Assembly: GCF_024139115.2 (NCBI RefSeq) | Contig: NC_085141.1 | Span: 64,555,675-64,619,674, forward strand | Length of the DNA stretch: 64,000 bases | Origin: Armigeres subalbatus | Lineage: Eukaryota; Arthropoda; Insecta; Diptera; Culicidae | Direction: 5' to 3' | In this document: positions 35,455 to 46,144 of the stretch, in pieces | How the letters are laid out: each line of letters starts with the position of its first letter | How positions within the stretch are numbered: the first letter of the stretch is position 1 | Made by a program: the position numbers and the translations under genes | The notes under the pieces: generated by a model | Told to the model about the DNA's origin: nothing | The model's input: the letters and a program-made list of their open reading frames with translations, nothing else | Databases searched by the model: none

Positions 35455-35560
35455 GGTCCAGAAACCACGACGGCGGGGTTATCGGCGTCAAGTCGAGATT
35501 AATTTTAGTCGGCGGCGTGAATCGGCGTGGCAATACTTTTTTTTGCATTTTTTTTTGTCA
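35455..35560 (+). repeat. Extra GCCG-rich hAT-type terminal segment
   Basis: GACGGCGGGGTTATCGGCG, GTCGGCGGCGTGAATCGG and CGTGGCAATAC parallel the left end of the 16137 block, including its GTGAATCTTCGTGGCAAT. It has no partner end here, so it is an internal remnant. Confidence 0.5.
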
Positions 35561-35746
35561 AATCCTTCAGAATTTCTCCAGCAATTTTTTTCGGATTTTC
35601 CTGTAGAAATTCTTCGGAATACCAACGGGATATTTTTCGAAAGTTTCCTTTAAAAAAAATCTTCACATTTCCTTGAAAATGTTTTTTGGGAAATTCTTCA
35701 CCAATCTCCAGAATTTCCTCGGCAAGTTTTCGAAATTATGGGAACA

Positions 35747-35920
35747 GACGGCTTTGGCAGGTTTTGTTCTATTATTGGCAGGGGGGTTTTTATCGACCGA
35801 ATTTTATGAAATTTGGCCACAATATTCTTTGATATGCAAAGAATGTTTGGGCCAAATTTGAGCATAATCAGTCATAAAAAAAACCCTGCCAATAATAGAA
35901 CAAAACCTGCCAAAGCCGTC
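35747..35920. mobile_element. MITE, 174 bp, TIR of about 45 bp
   Basis: GACGGCTTTGGCAGGTTTTG is continued by TTCTATTATTGGCAGGG. It is mirrored at the right end, which finishes in CAAAACCTGCCAAAGCCGTC. The short centre contains GAATTTTATGAAATTTGGCC. No clear target duplication was found. Confidence 0.75.
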
Positions 35921-36394
35921 ATTACACCTACTTAGTTTTTTTTTGAAATTTTCTTCGGGAAAATCCCCAAAATTTCTTCAAAAAATTTTCTTTGGAAATT
36001 CTTTGAAACCTCTTCGGGATTTTCTTTCAAAATTCCTCAGTATTTTTTTTTTAAACTAAGTCCGGTATTTTTCGGTATTATTTTGGGTTCTTTTTGGGAA
36101 ATTCTTCGGAATTTCCTCAGGAATTCTAGAGAGTTTCCTCGACAAATTCTTTGGATTTTCTTTGGAAAACTTATCGAAATTTCTTGGTTTTTTTCGGAAT
36201 TCCCTCAGAAAAATCTTCTGATTTTCCTCGGCAAATAATTCGAAATATCCACGTCCACTTCGCAATTTACTTCGGAAATTCTTCAAATCGTCATTAGGAG
36301 ACTCTATGCAAACTCTTCGGGAAACTACAGAATTTCCTTTGATAATCCTACGGAACTTTTTCTGGAAGTTCTTCGAAAATTCGTTGCCGAGAGT

Positions 36395-36565
36395 AGTTAT
36401 TCTCATGATTTTATTATTCCTGCTAAGACTGGAATCAAAGATCCTTCCCCTTCGTGATTTCTGATAGCATTCTAGAATTCATTTTGTTAAGAAAAACGAG
36501 AGTATCACTAGTTTCCAATCTATGAATTACACCGTAATAATGCTAATGCTAATCATGATGCTAAA
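36395..36565 (+). repeat. 3' part of the SINE/LINE-like repeat, copy 3
   Basis: It matches 2500-2668 in order: GTAGTTATTCTCATG, CGTGATTTCTGATAGCAT, GAGAGTATCACTAG, CCAATCTATGAATTACACCG, and ends in an AATGCTAATGCTAATC tail. The shared simple-repeat tail supports a retroelement 3' end. Confidence 0.65.
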
Positions 36566-37984
36566 TCTCCATTTTAAGAATAGTATGCTTGAGATATGTA
36601 AAGAAGAAAATTCTTTAGAAATGGAATTCCTTTAATAGAAAACTTAATCAACAATGAAAAGTTTTACAAGGATTCTCAAATTCAGATGGATTTTCTACGA
36701 CTCATACCAGAATTCCCAAAACAGTTTCTATAATTTTGCAATGACGAATTTCCAAAGTTCTGAAATCTCTGCAACTTTAAAATAATTTCTTCAAAATATA
36801 TTTTAGAAGGGCTTCGTGGTAGTAGATTGAATTTAAGGTTTGGTATTCAAATACAACCCAACAATTTTTAAACTGTGAAAATACTCCGAAAGCAATGAAT
36901 AGATTTCAAATGTAGAAAATATATAAAATGAGAACAGGCAGATTTTTTTAAATTGATTGAACGAAAACAAATGACATAACAAAATAATTTTGGAATCGAA
37001 ATTCTGATAACCGGAATAAATTCTGTTCTTTTGAGGCAACGAAATTCCCGGTTATTTCCCGGTTTTCCCGGTTCTATCAAATTCCCGGTTCTCCCGGTTT
37101 TTCCGGTTCAGTGGCCACCCTGCACTTATATGCAAGAGAATGTCTGCTGGGTCAACTAGTTTCTTATGAACTACCTTTGAAAGTACTTAAACTTCTTAAA
37201 TTTCTTCATAAATTATTTTAATCATTCCCTCGAGAATATCTTCTGGAAGCCATCGAGAAATCCACCCGAAATTACAGTGATGCAACCAGGATTGCCTTTT
37301 CAAATTTCTCCTGGATTCCTTCATTAACTCTTTCAGATTATTTTTTTATGTTTAACTCCAGGAAGTCCATTGAAAAAATAAACAGAAATTTCATCTAAAA
37401 TTCCTCCATGAATTTATCTTTAAATTTATGAAATTTGTTTCTGTTTGGATTGCCGGGAGAACTTCAAAAATATATTTTTCAGAACATTTTCTGAAGAAAT
37501 AATTGAAGAATTCTAAAACTATTCTCCTCGGGATTCTTAGAGGAATGTTTCGGGAAACCCAGGAAGGTTTTCCGTTTTAATTCCCGGAGGAATTCGCAAT
37601 TGAATGTCCGTAGTATACGTAGAAAAACTTCCGGGATGGGTGAGAAGCGTTAGAAATTCTATGTGAGATTAGAAAAAAGTTCAGTGGAAATTTCTGGAGA
37701 GTTCTCGATGTTATTTAGGAAGAATTCATGGAGGAGTTTCTGGAGGATTTCAGGAGATTCCCTAAAAAAAACTTGTAGACATTATAGAGGAATATCCGTA
37801 AAAAATCTAAATTTCTGGAAAAATTCTCGTGGAAATGAAATATCTTGGAGGAATTTGGAGAATTCCTACAAGCATCTACGGAGGAATTATCTGAGGGGCT
37901 TCCTGACGAACTCCCTAAAGAACTTATAAAAGAATTCCTGGAAAAACTGCCGAAAAAAATCTTAAAGAATCTTCCTGGAGGATG

Positions 37985-38581
37985 TTTTATGGAAATTTTG
38001 TAGAACTCCGGGACTTGAAGGAATTTCCGGAGGAATTCCTGGGGGAACTTCCGGAGGAGTTCCTGAAGGAACTTCCTGAGGAATTCCTGAAGGAACATCC
38101 TGAGGAAATCCTGGAGGAACTTCCTGAGGAATTCCTGGAGGAACTTCCTGAGGAATTCCTGGAGAAACTTCCTGAGGAATTTCTGGAGGAACTTCCTGAG
38201 GAATTCCTGAAGGAACTTCATGAGGAATTCTTGAAGGAACTTCCGGAAGAATTCCTGGTGGAACTTCCAGAAGAATTGCTGGAGATACTTCCAAAAGAAT
38301 TCCAGGAGGAACTTCCGGAGGAATTCCTGAAGAAACTTTCGGAAGACATCCTGGAGAAACTTGCGGACGACATCCTGGAGAACTTCCAGTTAAAATCCTG
38401 AAGGAACTTCTGGACGAAATTTTACGACGAAACTCTGGAGGAACTTCCGAGCGAAATCCTGAAGGATCTTCCGAACGAAATCCTAGAGGAACTTCTTGAG
38501 GAAATAATGGAGGGACTTCCAGACGAAATCCTAGATGAACTTCCGAACAAAAACCTGGAGGAACATTCGCACGAAATCCTG
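37985..38581 (+). repeat. 24-bp GGAACTTCC/GGAATTCC minisatellite, left block
   Basis: Units of the form GAGGAATTCCTGGAG plus GAACTTCCT repeat every 24 bp. A multiple of 3 keeps one frame open as an eight-residue repeat (EEFLEELP) over 140 codons on the plus strand. Unrelated frames stay open on the minus strand (such as EVPPGIPQ). Later units shift towards GGACGAAATCCTGGAG. Each unit contains GGAATTCC or GGAACTTCC palindromes. Confidence 0.85.
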
Positions 38582-39435
38582 GGCCCTGTAGCATAATCAG
38601 ACTAATAATATTAGCTACGAGTTACAAGTTACAAGACTTAGTCAAAAAATTACAAGTACTTGTAATTTGTGTTGCATAAAAGTGATTCGCCAACTAATAA
38701 TATTAGTACTTGTATTATTAGTAAGGTTGAAATGACAAGTCTGTCAGCAGGTCATTTACCTGTCAAAATTCATCCGACAGTTCACTGTCAATGCGGCGAT
38801 AAATTATTTGTTTATATTTTTCTGCAAGTTTGTGCATAGAATATTGCGAAAGGTATACACGGAACACGAATTTATTTTTTCTTTCTCCCTTTAATTTATT
38901 GATTCCGCGGTTCAATCCGATTTCGTGGTATTGGCATTTTTACAAATAAAAAGTAATGCACACTGGAGTGATTTTTTATGTGCGGTTTTTATATGCGGAT
39001 TTTGGGATTGACATAGTTTTAATTTGGGCGATTTGTACTTGCGGGTTTCAATTTACGTGTTTTGCAAGACTTATGCGTGCTTGGATTTTGTTTTTAGTCC
39101 TTATTGAAATTATTATGAAATTTGGGCGATTTCTTGAAAGATAAATTATTTCAAACTTTAAGTTCAAAATATCTACTAATGATAATATCCCATCAAATTT
39201 CATTAAAAATTTAAGTAGCTTTTCCATGATTGTTGTCAAAAATAGGGCAAGATGCATGGCCCCACCCGAGATTGTTCAACTTTAGGTAAACTAAAGTTAT
39301 TGAGCTTTGCTTTGGGTAATATGTTTTACGTGGATTAAGGTAAACTATGAAGTGTTAGAAGAGTCATTTTACACAAAAGACAAGACAAGCTACTTTACTA
39401 ATATTATTAGTAAAATTTCGATTATACTACAGGCC
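38582..39435. mobile_element. TIR element, 854 bp, inserted in the 24-bp array
   Basis: GGCCCTGTAGCATAATC and, in complement, GGGCCTGTAGTATAATC form the ends. ACTAATAATATTAGT palindromes lie just inside both. CCTG flanks both sides (38578-38581 and 39436-39439), but the boundary is ambiguous by a few bases because the unit itself contains CCTGG. There is no transposase. Confidence 0.7.
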
Positions 39436-39439
39436 CCTG

Positions 39440-40160
39440 AAGGGACTACCGGAAAAAATCCTGGAAGAACTTCTGGGCGAACTCCTGGAGGAACTTCCAG
39501 GCGAAATCCTGAAGGAAATTCCGGGCGAAATCCTGGAGGAATTACTGAATGAACTTCCGGACAAAATTCTGGAGGAATTGCCGGCCGAAATCGTGCATGA
39601 ACTTCCAGAAGACTTCATGGAGAAACTTCCAGGAGAGACTGCCGAAGTAATATGTGGAGCGAATTCCAGACTATATCTTGGACAAACGTCCAGACGAAAT
39701 ACAGGAGGAACTTCCGGACGAAATCCTGGAAGAAGTTCCGGACAAAATCCTGGAGGAACTTCCGGACTAAGTCCTTGAGGAACTTCCAGACGAAATCCTG
39801 ATGGAAATATCGGAGGAATTTTTGGATGAACTGTCGGAATATTTCCTGGAAGAACTTTCGAACGAAAAACTGAAGCAACGTTCCGGACGAAATCCTGGAG
39901 AAACTTCAGGAAGAAATCGCGAAGGAACTTTTGGACCAAATCCTGGAGGAACTTCCGGACGAAATCCTGAAGAAACTTTCTGACGGAATCCTTGATGAAC
40001 TTCCGAACGAAATCTTGGAGAAACTTCCGGACGAAATACTGGAGGAACTTCTGAACGAAATCCAGGAGGAACTTCCGGGAGAATTCCAGGATAATGCCAT
40101 AAGAAGTATCTGGAGGAATCCAGAGGAATTTCTTGATGAACTTCACATCGAACTAGTGGA
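39440..40160 (+). repeat. 24-bp minisatellite, right block
   Basis: Units GGAACTTCCGGACGAAATCC plus TGGA repeat every 24 bp. They continue the unit type at the end of the left block, so the array was one locus before the TIR insertion. Frames such as 39427-40146 (minus) are by-products. Confidence 0.85.
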
Positions 40161-40346
40161 AAAAAAATTCCTGGGGAATCCGTTGATAATCTTCTGAAAA
40201 AATTCCGAAGAATTTATTGACGCCTGAAATTAGTCCACGCCCACCCTCTCCGCCGCGCCGCCGCCGATCATCGACAGCGTGACGCCACCTGATCTATCAC
40301 GCCGCCGCCGGTAAAATCTCAATCGGCGCTCAGGTCTAGTAATTTC

Positions 40347-41058
40347 CGAAGGAATTCTCTTAGGAGAATTTCGGAGCTTTTTCCTGAAGCAATTTCCGTA
40401 GAAATTCCGACCAAATTTCTCAAATAACTTTCGAAGAAAGTCTAAAAAACAGTTTCGGAAGGAATTTCTGAAGAAATGCTCAAGATGAAAGTATTCTTTA
40501 AGAATTTTTTAAGGTTTTCCTAAAGGATATTTTGAAGGAATTTCTTAATGCATTTCCAATAGAATTTCTGAATCTATCTCCAAAGTAATTTACTGCGAAT
40601 TTGCCGAAAGAATCCTTAAAGAAAATTTGGAAGAATGTCTTAGAGGGATTTACCGAGAAATTCAAGAATTTCGGAAATGCCTTTAGGAACTCGTTCGGAA
40701 ATTCAGAAAGATTTCTTGGACATTTTTTTATGAATTTTCGAAAGAATTCTTTAAGGAATTTTGGAAGGCATTTCTAGATTTATTTGCGGAGGTATTTAAA
40801 GAAATTCCTGGACTTAAAAAGAACACGATGGAATTTCTGAATAAATTTTTGAAGGTACATTCCCGTACATTCAAAAGTTTGGGTTCACCCACGAAAAATA
40901 TAGGCAAAAGATTTCTTGGACATTTTTTTATGAATTTTCGGAAGAATTCTTTAAGGAATTTTTGAAGGTATTTCTAGATTTATTTGCGGAGGATTTCTAA
41001 AGAAATTCCTGGAATTAAAAAGAACACGATGGAATTTCTGAATAAATTTTCGAAGGTA
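40347..41058. repeat. TTCC/GGAA repeat with a 200-bp tandem duplication
   Basis: The segment from ATTTCTTGGACATTTTTTTA at 40711 recurs at 40911, exactly 200 bp later. It includes AACACGATGGAATTTCTG and ends with a copy of the first roughly 50 bases of the MITE at 41059. The duplication therefore happened after that MITE inserted. Confidence 0.8.
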
Positions 41059-41653
41059 CACTCCCGGTCAAAAGTTTGGGTTCACCCTCGAAAAATATAG
41101 GCAAAAGTTTTTGGCCGTATTTTCGCCGTCCTACATCCGATTTCGGGTATTGTTAGCACAATATAAAGAATATGAGTAGATCTTGCATCGTAGATATTTT
41201 AAACAATTTACATTTTTTATGTACTAAAATATTACATTAAAATGCATATTTTACTTATATTTATGTTGCAAAAATCGTTGATTTGCAATAGTGGGTGAAC
41301 CCAATCTTTTGACCGATGCATACCATGCACTTGAGTGAACATTTTGATTTTCAAAAATAAAGCAAAAAATTGGGTTCCGTTCCACTTTTTATTTAGAAAT
41401 TTTGAGGGATCAATTTCGGGAAAAATACATATTTTGTTTTAACATAAATGCAAGAAAAATGTGTATCTTAATGTAATATTTTAGTTCATAGAAAAATAAA
41501 AATTGTTAGTTTAAAATACCTACATTGGAAGATGTACTCATATTCTTTGTATTGTGCTAACAATACCAGAAATCGGATGTAAGACGGCGAAAATACGGCA
41601 AAAACTTTTGCCTATATTTTTCGAGGGTGAAGCCAAACTTTTGTCCGGGAGTG
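41059..41653. mobile_element. Tc1/mariner-type MITE with long TIRs, 595 bp
   Basis: CACTCCCGGTCAAAAGTTTG starts the left arm. The right arm ends in its complement with one change, and the inverted similarity extends at least 230 bp per arm (ATATTACATTAA, TGTTAGCACAATA). TA flanks both sides (41057-41058 and 41654-41655). There is no transposase frame. Confidence 0.88.
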
Positions 41654-41655
41654 TA

Positions 41656-42957
41656 TGTCTGAAAGAATTACTGGGTGACCAACCGAATTAATTCCTGGGG
41701 TAGGATTTTTCAAACCAAATTTTGAACAAATTCAAGAAATATCAGCTGAATGATTACTGCAGAAATTTCCGAAGTAACTCCTGAAGTAAACTCCCATCCT
41801 CCCATGGAATTCTCGTGAATATCCGAAGAAGTATGATAATGGATCGACTTGAAAAAAATATATGAAAATTCCATTGAAAATTCTTTTAAGGATTCTTTTA
41901 ATAATTCTTTAGGAAATTCTTCCAGCAATTCCTTCAGAAACCAGTTTAAAAATCTTGCCTTAAATCTATTTAGGCTGTTCTTCGGAAATTTCTCCTGAAA
42001 TACATTTGGAAGAATTTTCGGAAAGAAGTTCTGCAGAAAAAAATTTAAGGGAAATTTCGAAGGAATTTCAAGAATTACTTCCTAGAGTTTTCAAAAGGAT
42101 TTCTTATGAAAGTTCTGGCTAAATTCTTAAAATATATTCCGAAAAAAATCCCAAAGTAATTTCCAAAGGTAATCCTAAAACAATTTGCGTAAGTGTTGTT
42201 GGTACTGGAAAAATCCTAAAAGAAGAAAATTTCGAAATTTTCATATAATTCCTTCATAGAATTTTCGAAGAAGTATTATGAGGAACTTCCTAAAAAAATT
42301 ATAGATTTATCTCCGAAATACCTTTTTGACTCAAATTCCGAACATGACTCATATTCCGAACACTCGTGTTTAAATGGTCATTTGCATTGTCGTTGGTCAT
42401 TGGTCCATAGCATCTTGAAATTGTTTATGATCTTGATCCTCAGTGCGGAAACACCAGTGTTCGGAATATGAGTCATGTTCGGGTTTTGAGTCAAAACGGT
42501 AATTTCCGATGGATTTTCAGAAGAAATTCCAAAAAATCTGATGGATTTTTCGGAGGAATGTCCGAAAAAAATGTTGCAGAAATTTAAATATGTCGGAAAT
42601 TCCTTTACGAATTCTACTAGAAATTCCTTTGCGAATTACCTTAATAATTCCTTTGGAAATTTCTTCGGAAATACCACTGGGACATCCTTCGGGAATTCTT
42701 TCAGGAATACCAACGTAAATTGTTCTGGGAATACCTACGGAAATTGTTTTAGAAACAATCCTTGAGAAATTTCATTAGAAACTCCTTGGAAAGTCCAAAT
42801 TATTTTCGGAAATACCTTTCCAAATTTCTTCAAAAATTCCATCGGAAATTCCCTCGGAAATGCTTCTAGAGATTCCTTCGAGAACTCCTTTAAATTAATT
42901 TAAAAAAATTCTTCCGAAATTCTTTTAAAAATTCCTTTGCTAATTCCTTTGTACACT
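41656..42957. repeat. TTCC/GGAA degenerate repeat
   Basis: Imperfect GAAATTCCTTT, TTCGGAAATTCC and AGGAATTTC units. One frame (42541-42765) reads as N/F/S-rich repeats (GNSFGNS-like) and is not a gene. It is interrupted by the MITE at 42321-42499. Confidence 0.75.
42321..42499. mobile_element. TA-flanked MITE, 179 bp
   Basis: CCTTTTTGACTCAAATTCCG and the following GAACATGACTCATATTCCGA are mirrored at the right end (…TCGGAATATGAGTCATGTTC and GGGTTTTGAGTCAAAACGG). TA lies at 42319-42320 and 42500-42501. The TIR is about 42 bp. This fits a Tc1/mariner-type target. Confidence 0.85.
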
Positions 42958-43075
42958 AAGGTTTTTTTTTACGTCGCTCCATGTACCGCGTAAAAAAAAA
43001 CGCGTTATTTAAAAAAAAAACGACGTAAAAAAAACCGCGCTATTAAAAAAAAAACGACGTAAAAAAACCTATTGG
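42958..43075. mobile_element. Small MITE with AGGTTTTTTTACGTCG ends
   Basis: AAGGTTTTTTTTTTACGTCG and the right end CGACGTAAAAAAACCTA are inverted. GACGTAAAAAA repeats and CGCG motifs fill the middle. TA dinucleotides adjoin both ends. Confidence 0.6.
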
Positions 43076-43320
43076 GGGATTTTGAAAATTTTATATGTTG
43101 GTGCCTACTGGGGACTTTTACTATTTTTTTATGCTGGTGCCTACTGGGGGGATTTTAAATTCAGACTTATAATGGACGTCTTCCTATTTGTTCGCTAGGT
43201 GTTGTTTGTAGGTCATAGTACGCTAGTATGGATCGTGTTATGGTGCATGGTTTTTTTGATATGAAACCAGGAATGTGTTCCGATCTATGCTCAAACTCAT
43301 CCAAGAATCTCCTGAAATAA

Positions 43321-43881
43321 GGCCTTGAGATCTATAAAGATCTGTCCGCCTGTTTCAAATATGGTACATGCTCTGAGTGACTCATAGAAAAGATTGTATT
43401 CAAAGCCTAAGTTCTTGGTCTTCCAAAAAAAAATTCCGAAACAAGGCCTTTAGATCTACACGTGAAACCAAAGATCTGTCCGCCTGTTTCAAATATGGTA
43501 CATGCTCTACGTGACTCATAGAATAGATTGTGTTCAAAGCATAAGGTCATGGTCATCCAAAAAATTCCGAAGTAAGGCCTTTGGATCTATACGCGTAACC
43601 AAAGATCTATCAGCCTGTTTCAAATATGGTACATGCTCTGTGTGACTCATAGAATAGATTGTGTTCAAAGCACAAGTTCTTGGTCATCCAAAAAATTCCG
43701 AAGTAAGACCTTAAGATCAACACGCGTAACCAAAGATCTGTCCGCCTGTTTCAAATATGCTACATGCTCTGTTTGACTCATAGAATAGATTGTGTTCAGA
43801 GCATAAGTTCTGGGTCATCCAGAAAATTTCCGAAGTAAGGCCTTTAGATCTATACGCGTAACCAAAGATCTATCAGCCTTT
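43321..43881 (+). repeat. 131-bp satellite, left block
   Basis: GGCCTTTAGATCTA starts recur at 43321, 43445, 43576, 43707 and 43839 (124, 131, 131 and 132 bp). Each unit carries CCAAAGATCTGTC, TTTCAAATATGGTACATGCT and GAATAGATTGTGTTCAAAGC. The fifth unit breaks off after ATCTATCAGCC. Confidence 0.9.
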
Positions 43882-44385
43882 TAAAAAACCCAGATTAATC
43901 CACCTAGCAGTGATGATGCCTTTCTCGTGCATTATAAAATATAATGAAAAAATCACATTAGAAAGGTCAAAAAAGCTCTTTGGGGGAATAGATCACATTT
44001 TTTCGATCATTTTTAATATGTTTGCCTTGCCACCATTCAAAAAAAATTGTTCTTTGAATTTTCAAGGGGGACCTTTGGAGAAAAACAATGTTTTTTCAAT
44101 AATTCCGAAAAGCAATGATCGGACCCATTTCCAATAGCAAACAATTCCCCGTCGAATGAAACTTGTTGCGAGTAAATCGGATAATTCTAAGTTCTAAAAA
44201 GTGTGCCTACAAAATTTGTACACATACACACACACATACACAAAAAAAACAGACGTCACCTCAGTTTGTCGAGCTGAGAGTCGATCGGTATATAACACTA
44301 TGGGTCTCCGGGCCTTCTATCAAGTTTTTTTAGCAATCATATAGCCTTTCGGTACAACTTTGTTGTACGAGAAAGGAAAAAATGC
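43882..44385 (+). mobile_element. MITE of the GCCTTTCTCGT…ACGAGAAAGG family, copy A
   Basis: The left part CACCTAGCAGTGATGATGCC leads into TTTCTCGTGC. The right end is GGTACAACTTTGTTGTACGA then GAAAGG. Between are an ACACACACATACACA run, CAGTTTGTCGAGCTGAGAG and GTATATAACACTATGGG. Related sequence lies at 47455-47792, 52795-52990 and 55680-55864. Confidence 0.7.
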
Positions 44386-45394
44386 ATATGTTACAAATAT
44401 GCGATCGTGCGGTAGTACAATGATTAGCGATAGTAAATACAATGATTAGCGCAACGGCGCGTTTTGAAAAATACATATGGATTAAAATTCGATATGTTTC
44501 CAACTTTCCTGATTCCCACGTAGTGTTTTTTCACCAATGTAATATTAAAGTTCAATCATACTACATAGTTGTATGTCATACATTGATTTTGCATCCATTT
44601 GTGTAATAATTGTACAAGTACATTTGTGAAAATGAAACCAACAATTCACATAAATATAAATGAAAAAAAAGCCGCATAATATGGAAATAAGGAGGTGTAT
44701 GAAAACGAACGTTATGTTCAAATCACCCATATGCCCAAACTACACCATCATTCCACCCAAACCAAAAAGCAGTTAGCCTTAATGACACGCCTCTTCTTTC
44801 CTTCCAAAGCATGAAACAAAATGGCAGCAAACGTAACGAGCGCACGAGAAAGCATGTACGTAGGTATGCGATTTTTATTTCCAACGACGAAACTTTTACA
44901 GCTGTGTTGAGGCGGATGAAGTCATCGGCTTCGGGTCTCTAGCGCGTGTGTGTTCGTCCATTAGTTTTCGTGTTCCACATTTGAAGCTTTGGAAAACTTT
45001 GCTTGAGAGGTTAGCATCATCAATAAAGCACGAAAGAAGCAACACAAACATTCATGCTGTCAGTTATATACACGGAGCGAAATTTATTCACCGTATGCAG
45101 AAATGCTACACCCTTAATTTGTTTTACTCAATATTGTGCGGTTACTTGCTAAGTTTTTTTAAAACTTTATTAAGTGTTATTTTAATCTCCAGATTATGTT
45201 CAACACCGTACTTGCTAAATGGACACGGTCGGTTAAAGTAGCTGTTCCTTAAATAGTTCGTTAAAGTAGTCGCTAGATTATTCGCTGTTGGTTTGAGCGA
45301 GACAGAGTATATGTCAAAAAATTAACTAGCAATCTGCGGTGTATTGTTCGAAATGAACGTTTATCAGCAATGGACTTTCTGCTGTACTATAGAT
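44386..45394. other. No identified gene
   Basis: Unassigned sequence between repeats. The 97-codon frame at 44948-45241 has no recognisable domain. Confidence 0.35.
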
Positions 45395-46016
45395 CTCGCA
45401 TAATTTATCAAAAGGACCTAAGTAACATTTTTTTCATGAATTAATTTGAGTACTGCAATCAACAGAACAACATGAAAGCTATTGCGACTCTTTTCTAAAA
45501 TTAGCATACTGGCTCACCAGTTACGCGCCGGGTCCCATGCGCCGAGTTGTGCGCCATGCAAAAAATAAATAAACCAATGTCAAATAGATGTGAGCTTTCG
45601 GTAAGCTTTTCCACATTCGCTTGTAAGGTATGTAGCATATTGTCGTCCCTTTACGAAAAGATATTTTTAAGTAAAATTGTTCGAGGTTTAGTAGTTTTTT
45701 GCTTTTCTTTCGCCTGTGTTGCGTTCGGGATATTGTTTAAGTGGATATTAGTAGTGCAATTATGTTTAATTTGTGATGAAATATTCTACACTTAAATTGA
45801 GTAAAGTACCATAATATGACACAATACCTTAGCGGCGCACAACTAAGCGAGGCAGAGGTGAATGAGCAAAATGCTATAATATCTCGAGAATCACAATATT
45901 GATTGCAGTATTCAAATTAATTCATGAAAAAAAATGTTACTTACGTCCTTTTGAAAAGTTAAGCGAGAATTCATGAAAAAAATTTACTTTGGTCCTTTTG
46001 AAAAGTTATGCGGGAA
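45395..46016. mobile_element. Inverted-repeat element with a doubled right end
   Basis: CGCATAATTTATCAAAAGGA with TGAATTAATTTGAGTACTGC on the left is mirrored at 45902-45970. The right terminal motif (TTCATGAAAAAAA…CCTTTTGAAAAGTTA) is then repeated once more to 46016. The centre holds TTACGCGCCGGGTCCCATGC and a conserved segment also found at 51610-52025. Confidence 0.65.
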
Positions 46017-46144
46017 ATGTAATAAAATGCGTAAAGCCAAAATAGAACTTTTTGGGAACTTGCAAGTGTTCTGATTGTTTAAGTTGACTTTTTGTAAATT
46101 TATTGGTCAATATTTAAGAAGTGCAGTTAAAAGAAAAGTGCATA

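Larger units (their letters stand above)
35143..37122. mobile_element. TIR element CAGGGTGGCCACT with 6-bp duplication
   Basis: The ends CAGGGTGGCCACT and AGTGGCCACCCTG are perfect inverted repeats. CACTTA flanks both sides (35137-35142 and 37123-37128). TTCCCGG motifs repeat just inside each end. The host Helitron reads straight across when the element is removed. No transposase was found; a 6-bp duplication does not fit hAT, so the superfamily is open. Confidence 0.8.
34972..37159 (+). mobile_element. Helitron-like element, interrupted
   Basis: The segments 34972-35142 and 37123-37159 follow the order of the 16517-16778 element. Shared landmarks are TTTCCGATGGGTTTATATGA, TAAATCGTAAAAAATA, TTCACTATGCGCATTTTC and the 3' end CTGGGTCAACTAG followed by T. 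The 5' end is diverged. A 1,980-bp TIR element splits it. Confidence 0.65.
34295..40338. mobile_element. 6-kb hAT-like composite element with GCCG-rich termini
   Basis: TAGACCTGTGCGCCGCCGCC at 34295 is mirrored by TAGACCTGAGCGCCGATTG read leftwards from 40338. The flanks are GTTATTTC (34287-34294) and GTAATTTC (40339-40346), a 7/8 octamer match. Both ends carry CGCCGCCG clusters. The interior has no transposase. It is filled by a Helitron-like element, a CAGGGTGG-TIR element, SINE-like sequence, a 24-bp minisatellite and another TIR element. Confidence 0.75.

Noticed and set aside
37962..38594. EEFLEELP-repeat frame and its antisense EVPPGIPQ frames
   Set aside because: A 24-bp minisatellite in phase with codons; no flanking coding sequence on either side.
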